A DNA stretch of 64,000 nt. Origin: Pseudomonas sp. 8O. Lineage in GTDB: Bacteria; Pseudomonadota; Gammaproteobacteria; Pseudomonadales; Pseudomonadaceae. The stretch spans positions 1,072,867-1,136,866 of the forward strand of contig NZ_LR733265.1 in the NCBI RefSeq assembly GCF_902506495.1. Direction: 5' to 3'. Positions 38,840 to 47,090 of the stretch are shown here, in pieces. Below the pieces are notes generated by a model. That model ran no database searches, had not been told where the DNA came from, and saw nothing but the letters and a program-made list of their open reading frames with translations. The stretch's first letter is position 1; every line of letters begins with the position of its first letter. Made by a program: the position numbers and the translations under genes.

Positions 38840-39942
38840 GCCAGCCCCTGCTGCAGCTACGCGGACTGAACTGCGGCTACCACGCGCACAAGGTGGTGCA
38901 GGATCTAGACCTGCACCTCAACGCGGGCGATATCGGTTGCCTGCTCGGTCCATCGGGTTGCGGCAAGACCACCACACTGCGCGCCATCGCCGGTTTCGAG
39001 CCGATCCTGCAAGGCGAAATCGAACTGGCAGGTGAAGTGATTTCCCGCGCCGGTTTTACCCTGGCGCCGGAAAAACGCCATATCGGCATGGTGTTTCAGG
39101 ATTACGCCCTGTTCCCCCACCTGAGCGTGGCGGAGAACGTCGCCTTCGGTATCCGCAAACAGCCCAACGCCGAGCGCGCCACTCAAGACCTGCTGGAACT
39201 GGTCAAACTCGGCAACCTGGCCAAGCGTTACCCGCACGAGCTGTCCGGTGGTCAGCAGCAGCGGGTCGCCCTGGCGCGCGCTCTGGCGCCGGAACCGAAA
39301 TTGCTGCTGCTCGATGAGCCCTTCTCCAATCTCGATGGCGAACTGCGCAGGCGCCTGAGCCATGAAGTACGAGAAATTCTCAAGGCACGTGGCACCAGCG
39401 CCATCCTGGTCACTCACGATCAGGAAGAAGCCTTCGCAGTCAGCGATCACGTCGGCGTGTTCAACGCGGGTCGTCTGGAGCAGTGGGACACACCGTTCAA
39501 CCTCTATCACGAGCCGCTGACGCCTTTCGTCGCCAGCTTCATCGGTCAGGGTTACTTCATTCGCGGCCAGTTGCTCGGCCCGGAAACGGTGCAGACCGAA
39601 CTCGGCATGATCCGCGGCAACCGTGCCTATACCTGGGCGCAGGGCAGCGCGGTAGACGTCCTGCTGCGCCCGGACGACATCGTCCCGGACGAGCGCAGCG
39701 AGCTGAAGGCGCGCATCGTCGGCAAGACCTTCCTCGGCGCCGCCACGCTCTATCGCCTGCAACTGCCGACCGGCAGCCAGCTGGAATCGATCTTCCCCAG
39801 CCATGCCGATCATCAGCCAGGCGACGAAGTGGGCATCCGCGTCGCCGCCGATCATCTGGTGGCCTTCCCGGCACTCGGCAGCGTAGCCGCGCAACTGCAA
39901 CTGAGCGAATCAGGTGGCGTGCGCCGGGTCAACAGCAACTGA
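38836..39942 (+). CDS. ABC transporter ATP-binding protein, ferric-iron/FbpC-like
   Basis: A 368-residue ATPase with Walker A GPSGCGKTT (about residues 35-43), Q-loop VFQDYALFPH, signature LSGGQQQRVALARAL, Walker B LLLLDEPFSNLDG and H-loop LVTHDQEEAF. A C-terminal TOBE-like domain follows (AVDVLLRPDDIVPDERSELK). The layout is like FbpC/PotA importers of iron or polyamines. No permease or binding protein is adjacent, so it must pair with components elsewhere or act otherwise. It is translationally coupled to argF by an ATGA overlap. Confidence 0.92.
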   Translation: MSQPLLQLRGLNCGYHAHKVVQDLDLHLNAGDIGCLLGPSGCGKTTTLRAIAGFEPILQGEIELAGEVISRAGFTLAPEKRHIGMVFQDYALFPHLSVAENVAFGIRKQPNAERATQDLLELVKLGNLAKRYPHELSGGQQQRVALARALAPEPKLLLLDEPFSNLDGELRRRLSHEVREILKARGTSAILVTHDQEEAFAVSDHVGVFNAGRLEQWDTPFNLYHEPLTPFVASFIGQGYFIRGQLLGPETVQTELGMIRGNRAYTWAQGSAVDVLLRPDDIVPDERSELKARIVGKTFLGAATLYRLQLPTGSQLESIFPSHADHQPGDEVGIRVAADHLVAFPALGSVAAQLQLSESGGVRRVNSN

Positions 39943-39943
39943 A

Positions 39944-40750
39944 TCAGAGCATCAGCTGGCCAGAGGCGATATGCCGCGCGTGGCCGGCAATCTTCACCCG
40001 CTCACCGTCCAGACGACAGAGCAGCTCACCACCGCGCGCCGAACACTGGAAGGCACTCAACGTGGTACGTCCCAGACGCTCGGCCCAGTACGGCACCAGC
40101 ATGCAGTGGGTAGAGCCGGTCACCGGGTCTTCATTGATACCAATGCTCGGCGCGAAGTAGCGCGAGACGAAGTCGTGCTTTTGCCCGCCGGCAGTCACCA
40201 GCACACCAAGCCCAGGCAGGGTGGCCAGCGCCGGCAGATTGGGCTTCAGCTCGCGAAGCTCGGCCTCGGAGCCCAGCACCACCATAAGTTCCTGCACGCT
40301 GCCATCGCCGTTGCGCAGTGCCAGCACCTGCTCGACCTGGCGCTCCAGCGCACGTTCGGCCTGCTCGTGTAGAGGCTGCGCCACCAATTCCACGCGCCGC
40401 ACCGGGAAATCCAGCTGCAAACGCTCGCCCTGCCGGGTGACCTGCAGCGCTCCGGACAAGCAGTTGAAATCCAGCACCTCGGCCGGTTCCCGATAGATGT
40501 CGAACAGCACCTTGGCCGCAGCCAGGGTGGCATGTCCGCAGAGCGGTACCTCGCTGACCGGGGTAAACCAGCGGATATGCCAGGCACTGCCCTCCTTCAC
40601 CACGAATGCCGTCTCCGCCAGATTGTGCTCGGCGGCGATGCGCTGCATCAGCGCCTCATCGAGCCAGCGGTCAAGGCGATAGACAATGGCAGGGTTACCG
40701 GCGAAGGGCTGATCGGTGAAGGCGTCGATCTGGTGAAATTCGAGGGACAT
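39944..40750 (-). CDS. PhzF-family isomerase/epimerase-like enzyme
   Basis: A 268-residue PhzF-fold protein: HQIDAFTDQPFAGNPAIVYR at the N-terminus, the catalytic Glu in AEHNLAETAFV (about residue 46), WFTPVSEVPLCGHATLAAAK, and SIGINEDPVTGSTHCMLVPY. PhzF itself acts in phenazine synthesis, but most relatives stand outside phenazine clusters and have unknown substrates; no phenazine genes are nearby. It is convergent with the ABC ATPase gene, with one base between their ends. Confidence 0.92.
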   Translation of the reverse strand: MSLEFHQIDAFTDQPFAGNPAIVYRLDRWLDEALMQRIAAEHNLAETAFVVKEGSAWHIRWFTPVSEVPLCGHATLAAAKVLFDIYREPAEVLDFNCLSGALQVTRQGERLQLDFPVRRVELVAQPLHEQAERALERQVEQVLALRNGDGSVQELMVVLGSEAELRELKPNLPALATLPGLGVLVTAGGQKHDFVSRYFAPSIGINEDPVTGSTHCMLVPYWAERLGRTTLSAFQCSARGGELLCRLDGERVKIAGHARHIASGQLML

Positions 40751-40847
40751 GGGGCGTTCCTGGCCATAGTTGTGAAATCAGAGCATGCCCAGTTAATCGA
40801 AGCCGAACCACGTACAGACGGTCTGTATTTTCCCCGAACAGTAAGGC

Positions 40848-41621
40848 TCAACGGAGGCCGTAACGCCGTAACAGTTCGTCCATGCGCCCGTCCTCGCGAA
40901 AGCGCAGCAGCCCCTGCTCGAACAGCCGTGCATAACGCGCGCTATCAGCCAGCCCTGGGGCGAATGCCAGGTAGATGGGTATATCCGGCTGACGGCAACC
41001 CACTTCGACGATATCGCCGTGCAGATAGTGTTCACTGAGCAGCGCCTGCATCACCCAGGCATTTTCTACCAACACATCGATGCGATCGTGACGCAGCTTG
41101 CGCAGATTGCTCTGCAGCGCGCGGTCGCCAGTCATCAGTTGCACCTGAGCCAGATCATGGTGCTCGCGCAGATACAGATCGAGTTCGGCGCCATAGCTGT
41201 AGCCGTTGATCGCGCCAAGACGCACGGCCTGCAACGACTTCAGCCCCTGGTAACGCCAGGTTCCGCCGCGCAGGGCGTAGAAGCACATGCGCGACACACC
41301 GGGAGCCGTGGGCGTGAAGATGAAGTCCGGCGCATCCTGCACCCCGGCGCCGATCAACGCCCCCAGCTTGCCGCGCCGGGTGTCGTGCACCGCACGCGCC
41401 CAGTTGATGACGCGGTACTCCACCTCGATGCCGGACTCGGCAAAGATCTGCTCGGCCAGCTCGACGAAAATGCCGCGTTGCTCGGCATCGGCGGCACAGT
41501 TGATCGGGCACCACAGATCACCGGCGATCACCAGTTTCTCGGCCCGCGCCAACCCACTGCCGAGCAGCAGCGACAGCAGCACACAAGCGCCGCTGCGTCG
41601 CCACAGAGCGAGCCGCTTCAC
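40848..41621 (-). CDS. Periplasmic solute-binding protein (SBP type 3)
   Basis: A 257-residue secreted protein. The GTG start (41619-41621) overlaps the glpK stop (GTGA) and leads straight into a signal peptide (VKRLALWRRS, then ACVLLSLLLGSGLARAEK). The mature domain is like extracellular solute-binding family 3: VIAGDLWCPINCAADAEQRG, FVELAEQIFAESGIEVEYRV, INWARAVHDTRRGKLGALIG. No membrane or ATPase genes accompany it, so it may serve a transporter elsewhere or act as a sensor. Its coupling to glpK is unusual. The cysteine pair in WCPINC could form a disulphide. Confidence 0.85.
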   Translation of the reverse strand: MKRLALWRRSGACVLLSLLLGSGLARAEKLVIAGDLWCPINCAADAEQRGIFVELAEQIFAESGIEVEYRVINWARAVHDTRRGKLGALIGAGVQDAPDFIFTPTAPGVSRMCFYALRGGTWRYQGLKSLQAVRLGAINGYSYGAELDLYLREHHDLAQVQLMTGDRALQSNLRKLRHDRIDVLVENAWVMQALLSEHYLHGDIVEVGCRQPDIPIYLAFAPGLADSARYARLFEQGLLRFREDGRMDELLRRYGLR

Positions 41622-43105
41622 GCTTCGCTGCGCACCCGTTTCACCGCATCCAGCCAACCGGCGTAGAGGCGCTCGCGATGCGCCTCGTTCATTCGCGGCT
41701 CGAAACGCTGCTGCCGATGCCAGTGGCTGGCGATGGTATTGAGGTCCTGGTACAGGCCGAGCTTCAGCCCCGCCAGGTAGGCGACACCGAGCGCCGTAGT
41801 CTCGGTGACCTCGGGGCGCTCGACGCTGACGCCAAGAATGTCGGCAAGAAACTGCATGACCCAGTTGTTCTCCACCATGCCACCGTCGACACGTAGCGCG
41901 CTGGGCGCCGCAGCACCATCCTGGCGCATGGCTTCGAGCAGGTCGCGGGTCTGGTAGCACACCGATTGCAGACCGGCGGTGACGATCTCCTTGATCCCGG
42001 TGTCGCGGGTCAGGCCAAAGATGGCACCACGTGCCTTGGGGTCCCAATACGGTGCGCCCAGACCGGTGAAAGCCGGCACCAGATAGACGCCGCAGGCTTC
42101 GCCGGTTGCTTCGGCCAACGCCTCGCTGTCGCGCGCATGGCTGATCAGCTTGATACCGTCACGCAGCCACTGCACTGCCGCGCCAGCGACGAAGATGCTG
42201 CCCTCCACCGCGTAGGTCACCTTGCCATCGAGGCGATAACCGACCGTGGTCAGCAGGCGATTCTTCGAGCTCACCGGCTGATCGCCAGTGTTCTGGATCA
42301 TGAAACAGCCGGTGCCGTAGGTACTCTTGACCATACCCGGCTCGAAGCAGGCCTGGCCAATCAAGGCTGCCTGCTGGTCGCCCGCCATGCCCAGCACCGG
42401 GATGCTGGCGCCGAGCAGCTCGCTGTCGGTGTGACCGAACTCGGCAGCGCAATCGAGCACTTCGGGCAGCAGGCTGGCGGGGATTTCGAACAGCTTGAGC
42501 AGTTCCTCGTCCCACTGTTGGGTATGGATATTGAACATCAGCGTGCGCGAGGCATTGCTGGCGTCGGTGCGATGCACCTTGCCATCGGTCAGGCGCCACA
42601 GCAGGAAGCTGTCGACGGTGCCAAAACGCAGCTCGCCGCGCTCGGCCCGCTCACGGGCGCCGGGTACGTTTTCCAGGATCCAGCGCAGCTTGGTGGCAGA
42701 GAAATAGGGATCGATCAGCAGGCCGGTCTTGGCCGCGACCGCCGCCTCGTGGCCTTGCTCCTTGAGCCCGGCGCAATAGTCTGCGGTACGGCGATCCTGC
42801 CAGACGATGGCGGGATGGATCGGCGTGCCGCTGACGGCATCCCATACCAGGGTGGTTTCGCGCTGGTTGGTGATGCCGATGGCCGCGATCGCCTCGGGCT
42901 GCAGACCACTGCTGGCCATGGCATCGCGGCAAACCTTGAGTGTGGACAGCCAGATTTCCTGCCCATCGTGCTCGACCCAGCCGTCCTGCGGGAAATACTG
43001 CTTGAACTCCTGCTGGGCCCGCGCAACCGGCAATCCCTGGGCACTGAAGATGATGGCGCGGGAGCTGGTGGTGCCCTGGTCGATGGCTAGCAGGTATTGG
43101 GTCAT
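41618..43105 (-). CDS. glpK: Glycerol kinase
   Basis: GlpK phosphorylates glycerol to sn-glycerol-3-phosphate. The 495-residue FGGY-family product carries the N-terminal phosphate loop (LAIDQGTTSSRAIIF), the substrate region (GITNQRETTLVWDAVSGTPI; IVWQDRRTADYC), and the C-terminal FGGY signatures (GMAGDQQAALIGQACFEPGM; ALRVDGGMVENNWVMQFLAD). AAGGA precedes the start. In P. aeruginosa the order is glpF-glpK-glpR-glpD on one strand; here glpK points the other way and no glpF is present in the window. A weak GlpR-like sequence at 43121-43139 is noted only as a possibility. Confidence 0.98.
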   Translation of the reverse strand: MTQYLLAIDQGTTSSRAIIFSAQGLPVARAQQEFKQYFPQDGWVEHDGQEIWLSTLKVCRDAMASSGLQPEAIAAIGITNQRETTLVWDAVSGTPIHPAIVWQDRRTADYCAGLKEQGHEAAVAAKTGLLIDPYFSATKLRWILENVPGARERAERGELRFGTVDSFLLWRLTDGKVHRTDASNASRTLMFNIHTQQWDEELLKLFEIPASLLPEVLDCAAEFGHTDSELLGASIPVLGMAGDQQAALIGQACFEPGMVKSTYGTGCFMIQNTGDQPVSSKNRLLTTVGYRLDGKVTYAVEGSIFVAGAAVQWLRDGIKLISHARDSEALAEATGEACGVYLVPAFTGLGAPYWDPKARGAIFGLTRDTGIKEIVTAGLQSVCYQTRDLLEAMRQDGAAAPSALRVDGGMVENNWVMQFLADILGVSVERPEVTETTALGVAYLAGLKLGLYQDLNTIASHWHRQQRFEPRMNEAHRERLYAGWLDAVKRVRSEA

Positions 43106-43186
43106 GCAAGATTCCTTGTTTTTATCGGTAACGTTCGCTGCTGTTGACCGCAGAGTGGCTTATTCACTGGCAGCATACTGCGCGGT

Positions 43187-43657
43187 TCAGGCTTTGCCGA
43201 TAGCGGCGAAGTGTCCTTGGGTATGCTGCGCCAGAGTCTCTGCCGAGAGCTCCAGCTCCAGCCCGCGCCGGCCGCCGCTGACGTGAATGGTTGGATGCCG
43301 ACGTGCCGATTCGTCAATAAAGGTGCGCAAGCGTTTCTTCTGCCCCAGCGGGCTGATGCCGCCGACCAGATAACCCGTGGCGCGCTGCGCGGCATTCGGG
43401 TCGGCCATATCGGCCTTCTTCACGCCAGCCGCTGCGGCCAGCGCCTTGAGATCGAGACTGCCGACCACCGGCACCACCGCCACCAGGAGTTCGCCTTTCT
43501 CGGTCGCCGCGAGCAGGGTCTTGAACACGCATTCGGGCGCCAGACCGAGCTTTTCCGCCGCTTCCAGCCCATAGGACGGCGCCTTGGGGTCATGCTGATA
43601 GCTATGCACACGGTGTTCGGCCTTGGCCTTCTTCAACAGATCGATTGCTGGAGTCAT
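43187..43657 (-). CDS. ybaK: YbaK-type Cys-tRNA(Pro)/Cys-tRNA(Cys) deacylase
   Basis: YbaK removes cysteine wrongly attached to tRNA(Pro). The 156-residue product contains SYGLEAAEKLGLAPECVFKT, the conserved Lys region KTLLAATEKGELLVAVVPV, GYLVGGISPLGQKKRLRTFI and HVSGGRRGLELELS. In P. aeruginosa the homologue also lies beside the glp genes (PA3580, from memory), but there it is next to glpF. The start codon overlaps a candidate GlpR operator. The gene is divergent from glpR. Confidence 0.93.
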   Translation of the reverse strand: MTPAIDLLKKAKAEHRVHSYQHDPKAPSYGLEAAEKLGLAPECVFKTLLAATEKGELLVAVVPVVGSLDLKALAAAAGVKKADMADPNAAQRATGYLVGGISPLGQKKRLRTFIDESARRHPTIHVSGGRRGLELELSAETLAQHTQGHFAAIGKA

Positions 43658-43674
43658 GTTCGAATGTGAAAACG
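43656..43674. promoter_or_regulatory. Candidate GlpR operator in the glpR/ybaK gap
   Basis: ATGTTCGAATGTGAAAACG shares 14 of 19 bases with the candidate site before glpD and 12 of 19 with the E. coli-type GlpR consensus. It overlaps the ybaK start and sits about 80 bases before glpR, which would allow autoregulation. Confidence 0.45.
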
Positions 43675-43755
43675 CTGTGAAAGATACCCTACATTAACAG
43701 GCCGAAATCCTCCGTATCTACAGCCTATAATGGGTGACCATCACAGGAAGCGCTC

Positions 43756-44514
43756 ATGAATCTCGCTCCCCGCCAGCACGACATCCTCAACCTCGCCCGC
43801 GAGCGCGGCTACGTCAGCATCGACGAGCTGGCTCAAGCCTTCGCCGTTACCCCACAGACCATTCGCCGCGATATCAACCAGTTGGCCGAGCACGGTCTGT
43901 TGCGCCGCACCCATGGTGGCGCGGCGTGCGAATCGTCGAGCATTCAGAACACCGCCTACGGCATGCGCGCCGGGCAGATGCGCGAGGAAAAACAGCGCAT
44001 CGCTGAAGCCGTGGCGGCACAGATACCCGATCACGCCTCGCTGTTCATCAACATCGGCACGACCACCGAGGCCATCGCCCGCGAACTGCAGAACCACAAG
44101 GGCCTGAAGGTCATCACCAACAACCTGCACGTCGCCGCCCAGCTCAGCGCCAAGGCCGACTTCGAAGTGTTGGTGGCCGGCGGTACGGTGCGCAGCGACG
44201 GCGGCATCGTCGGTCAGGCCGCGGTGGATTTCATCCAGCAGTTCAAGGTCGATTACGCCATCGTCGGCATCAGCGGTATCGACGACGATGGCAGCCTGCT
44301 CGATTTCGACTATCAGGAAGTGCGGGTTTCCCAGGCCATCATCGACAACGCGCGGCAGGTTCTGCTTGCGGCCGACTCCAGCAAGTTCGGCCGCAACGCG
44401 GTGGTGCGCCTGGGCTCCATCGCGCTGGTCGACCGCGTCTTCACCGATAGCGCGCCCTCTGCCGCCATCATCCGCCTGCTGCACAGCCACAAGGTTCAGC
44501 TCGATCTGGTCTGA
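43756..44514 (+). CDS. glpR: Glycerol-3-phosphate regulon repressor GlpR (DeoR family)
   Basis: A 252-residue DeoR repressor. The helix-turn-helix is at about residues 20-45 (YVSIDELAQAFAVTPQTIRR), followed by DINQLAEHGLLRRTHGGAA. The C-terminal effector domain (INIGTTTEAIARELQNHKGL; ADFEVLVAGGTVRSDGGIVG) binds a sugar phosphate, expected to be glycerol-3-phosphate. AGGA precedes the ATG. It lies upstream of glpD on the same strand with a hairpin and operator between, so glpD is probably driven from its own promoter. Confidence 0.96.
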   Translation: MNLAPRQHDILNLARERGYVSIDELAQAFAVTPQTIRRDINQLAEHGLLRRTHGGAACESSSIQNTAYGMRAGQMREEKQRIAEAVAAQIPDHASLFINIGTTTEAIARELQNHKGLKVITNNLHVAAQLSAKADFEVLVAGGTVRSDGGIVGQAAVDFIQQFKVDYAIVGISGIDDDGSLLDFDYQEVRVSQAIIDNARQVLLAADSSKFGRNAVVRLGSIALVDRVFTDSAPSAAIIRLLHSHKVQLDLV

Positions 44515-44542
44515 TCAGAGAGGTTGGCAGGTACTCACACAG

Positions 44543-44559
44543 GGCGGGTGAAACCCGCC
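44543..44559. repeat. Short hairpin between glpR and glpD
   Basis: GGCGGGT, GAA, ACCCGCC lies 28 bases after glpR. No T-run follows. With its flank (CCAGCCTAC) it resembles a common short intergenic repeat of Pseudomonas genomes and may attenuate read-through. Confidence 0.55.
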
Positions 44560-44649
44560 AGCCTACCCACGACGAGTCCCCCCGCCCTGCAACTTCCCGT
44601 AACCGCCCAGCGCGCCGGGGTAGCGAAACTGCGCATCTTCGTCTAGCAT

Positions 44650-44668
44650 ATTTTCGAAAGTGAACATC
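44650..44668. promoter_or_regulatory. Candidate GlpR operator upstream of glpD
   Basis: ATTTTCGAAAGTGAACATC lies 33 bases before the glpD start and matches the E. coli-type consensus (ATGTTCGATAACGAACATT) at about 14 of 19 positions. Its position suits repression of glpD by GlpR. Confidence 0.65.
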
Positions 44669-44701
44669 AACACATTCGAATCCAATAGCCGAGCGTGCCA
44701 C

Positions 44702-46231
44702 ATGCCCCATGACCAGTTCGCCAGCCCTGTTGCGGAAGTCTATGACCTCGCCGTCGTTGGCGGTGGTATCAATGGCGTGGGTATCGCCGCCGATGCAGCC
44801 GGTCGCGGCTTGTCCGTGTTCCTTTGCGAAAAGGACGACCTGGCCAGCCACACCTCCTCTGCCAGCAGCAAGCTGATCCACGGCGGTCTGCGCTATTTGG
44901 AGCACCACGAATTTCGTCTGGTACGTGAGGCGCTGGCCGAGCGTGAAGTGCTGCTGGCCAAGGCGCCGCATATCGTCAAACCGATGCGCTTCGTCCTGCC
45001 GCACCGTCCGCACTTGCGCCCAGCATGGATGATCCGCGCCGGCCTGTTCCTCTACGACCACCTGGGCAAGCGCGAGCGCCTGCCGGCTTCGCGCGGCGTG
45101 TGTTTCGGCGCCGGTAGCCCGTTGAAAGCGGAAATCAGCCGCGGTTTCGAATATTCCGACTGCTGGGTGGACGATGCTCGCCTGGTGGTGCTCAACGCCA
45201 TGGCCGCACGGGAAAAAGGCGCGCACATTCACCCGCGCACGCGCTGCGTCAGCGCCCGACGCAGCAAGGGCCTATGGCATATCCACCTTGAGCGCAGCGA
45301 CGGCAGCCTGCTGTCCATTCGCGCCCGCGCTCTGGTCAACGCCGCCGGCCCCTGGGTCGCGCGCTTCATCCGTGAAGACCTCAAGCAGCAATCGCCGTAC
45401 GGCATTCGCCTGATCCAGGGCAGCCATATCGTCGTGCCGCGCCTGTATGACGGTGAGCAGGCCTACATCCTGCAGAACGAAGACCGCCGCATCGTCTTCG
45501 CCATTCCGTATCTGGAGCGCTTCACCCTGATCGGCACCACTGACCGCGAATATCAGGGCGACCCCGCACAGGTGACGATCACCGCCGAGGAAACCGACTA
45601 TCTGCTCAAGGTGGTCAACGATCACTTCAAGCAACAGCTCAGCCGCGACGATGTGCTGCACAGCTTCGCGGGCGTGCGACCGCTGTGCGATGACGAATCC
45701 GATGAGCCATCGGCCATTACCCGTGACTACACCCTGTCGCTCTCCGGTGCGCCGGGCGAAGCGCCACTGCTTTCGGTGTTCGGCGGCAAGCTGACCACTT
45801 ATCGCAAGCTGGCCGAGTCCGCCATGCAGGAACTGGCCGCGCATTTCACCAACCTGGGCCCGAGCTGGACAGCCAGCGCGCCGCTTCCCGGTGGCGAGGA
45901 TCTGCAAAGCCAGAGCGCCCTGGTCGAAGCGCTCTGCGAACGCTATGGCTGGCTACCCACCAGCCTGGCCAGACGCTGGGCCACCAGCTATGGCAGCCGC
46001 AGCTGGCGCCTGCTCGATGGCGTACACAACCTTACCGACCTCGGCGAACATCTCGGCGCCGGGCTCTACACCCGCGAAGTGGAATACCTGCGTCGTGAAG
46101 AATGGGCGCGCAGCAGTGCCGACATTCTCTGGCGGCGCAGCAAACTGGGCCTGTTCATGACTCCGGTGCAGCAGGCCCGCCTGCAGGACTACCTGAACAG
46201 CCGCGACCCGCATTCGGCTCACGCCGCCTGA
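44702..46231 (+). CDS. glpD: Aerobic glycerol-3-phosphate dehydrogenase
   Basis: GlpD oxidises glycerol-3-phosphate to dihydroxyacetone phosphate and passes electrons to quinones at the inner membrane. The 509-residue protein has the FAD-binding loop (YDLAVVGGGINGVGIAADAA), TSSASSKLIHGGLRYLEHHE, the FAD-dependent oxidoreductase core (LVNAAGPWVARF; IGTTDREYQG) and the C-terminal DAO domain (SVFGGKLTTYRKLAESAMQE). I chose the ATG at 44702 because it aligns with known GlpD; a GTG at 44660 would add 14 unrelated residues and overlap the operator. Confidence 0.97.
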   Translation: MPHDQFASPVAEVYDLAVVGGGINGVGIAADAAGRGLSVFLCEKDDLASHTSSASSKLIHGGLRYLEHHEFRLVREALAEREVLLAKAPHIVKPMRFVLPHRPHLRPAWMIRAGLFLYDHLGKRERLPASRGVCFGAGSPLKAEISRGFEYSDCWVDDARLVVLNAMAAREKGAHIHPRTRCVSARRSKGLWHIHLERSDGSLLSIRARALVNAAGPWVARFIREDLKQQSPYGIRLIQGSHIVVPRLYDGEQAYILQNEDRRIVFAIPYLERFTLIGTTDREYQGDPAQVTITAEETDYLLKVVNDHFKQQLSRDDVLHSFAGVRPLCDDESDEPSAITRDYTLSLSGAPGEAPLLSVFGGKLTTYRKLAESAMQELAAHFTNLGPSWTASAPLPGGEDLQSQSALVEALCERYGWLPTSLARRWATSYGSRSWRLLDGVHNLTDLGEHLGAGLYTREVEYLRREEWARSSADILWRRSKLGLFMTPVQQARLQDYLNSRDPHSAHAA

Positions 46232-46247
46232 ATTCTGCGTGCCCCAT

Positions 46248-46270
46248 GCCCCGCCTTGCGGGGCTTTTTT
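46248..46270 (+). terminator. glpD terminator
   Basis: GCCCCGC, CTT, GCGGGGC and six T residues, 17 bases after the glpD stop. Confidence 0.92.
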
Positions 46271-46433
46271 ATGGGCACGAAAAAATAAAATATCGACGTC
46301 ACTTATCCGTTTCAGTCAGCGCAGAACTTTCAGTAACTTTTTTATTGCATTGATTCAATAACTTGGCGTCGTGATGCGGAATAAAAACATTCTTATTCAG
46401 TTTTATTTTTACTTATGTTTCAACTACTTAAGT

Positions 46434-46462
46434 TTGACATAAGAGAAAACCAGGCCGAAAAT
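46434..46462 (+). promoter_or_regulatory. Possible promoter of the bacterioferritin gene
   Basis: A perfect TTGACA at 46434-46439 and GAAAAT at 46457-46462 are 17 bases apart, 38 bases before the gene. The region from 46280 is markedly AT-rich. No Fur box or bacterioferritin-associated ferredoxin gene (bfd) was seen. Confidence 0.45.
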
Positions 46463-46500
46463 TCGAGATCATCACGGTCATTGAAGCAGCAGGAGCGGTC

Positions 46501-46971
46501 ATGAAAGGCGACAAGAAGGTCATTCAACACCTGAACAAGATTCTTGGTAACGAACTGGTCGCCATCAACCAGTACTTCCTGCATGCGCGCATGTACGAAG
46601 ATTGGGGCCTGAAGAAACTCGGCGAGCACGAGTACCACGAGTCCATCGACGAGATGAAGCATGCCGACAAACTGATCAAGCGCATTCTCTTCCTCGAAGG
46701 TATTCCCAACCTGCAGGACCTGGGCAAGATCCTGATCGGTGAAAACACCAAGGAAATGCTCGAGTGCGACCTGAAGATCGAGCACAAGGCACACGGTGAC
46801 CTGAAGGCCGCCATCGCCTATTGCGAGAGCATCGGTGACTACGCCAGCCGCGAACTGCTCGAAGAAATCCTCTGCTCCGAAGAGGATCACATCGACTGGC
46901 TGGAAACCCAGCTCAGCCTGATCGAAGCCGTCGGCCTGCAGAACTACCTGCAATCGCAGATGGACGAATAA
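46501..46971 (+). CDS. bfrB: Bacterioferritin BfrB
   Basis: A 156-residue subunit of the 24-mer iron-storage shell. Met52 (HESIDEMKHADKLI) is the haem ligand shared between two subunits. Ferroxidase ligands Glu18, Glu51 and His54 are present, and the second-half Glu/His pair lies in EEILCSEEDHIDWLETQL. The sequence closely resembles P. aeruginosa BfrB (PA3531). AGGAG precedes the ATG. It follows glpD here, not the grxD neighbourhood it has in PAO1. Confidence 0.97.
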   Translation: MKGDKKVIQHLNKILGNELVAINQYFLHARMYEDWGLKKLGEHEYHESIDEMKHADKLIKRILFLEGIPNLQDLGKILIGENTKEMLECDLKIEHKAHGDLKAAIAYCESIGDYASRELLEEILCSEEDHIDWLETQLSLIEAVGLQNYLQSQMDE

Positions 46972-46988
46972 GTCCGATCCGCTCGACG

Positions 46989-47019
46989 AAAAACGGGAGC
47001 CACTGGCTCCCGTTTTTTA
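46989..47019 (+). terminator. bfrB terminator
   Basis: AAAACGGGAGCCA, CT, TGGCTCCCGTTTT with a continuing T-run, 18 bases after the stop. Confidence 0.93.
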
Positions 47020-47036
47020 TGGCTATCCCGAATCTC

Positions 47037-47087
47037 GTGGAAGGGGCGCAAGCCGCGATAGCAAGTCGCCGCTGAAGCGCCTCCCAC
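47037..47087. repeat. Degenerate REP-like inverted repeat
   Basis: GTGGAAGGGGCGC (47037) and GCGCCTCCCAC (to 47087) form an imperfect inverted repeat around AAGCCGCGATAGCAAGTCGC. It lies between bfrB and the end of mexK and resembles short palindromic repeats common in Pseudomonas. Confidence 0.55.
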
Positions 47088-47090
47088 GAC

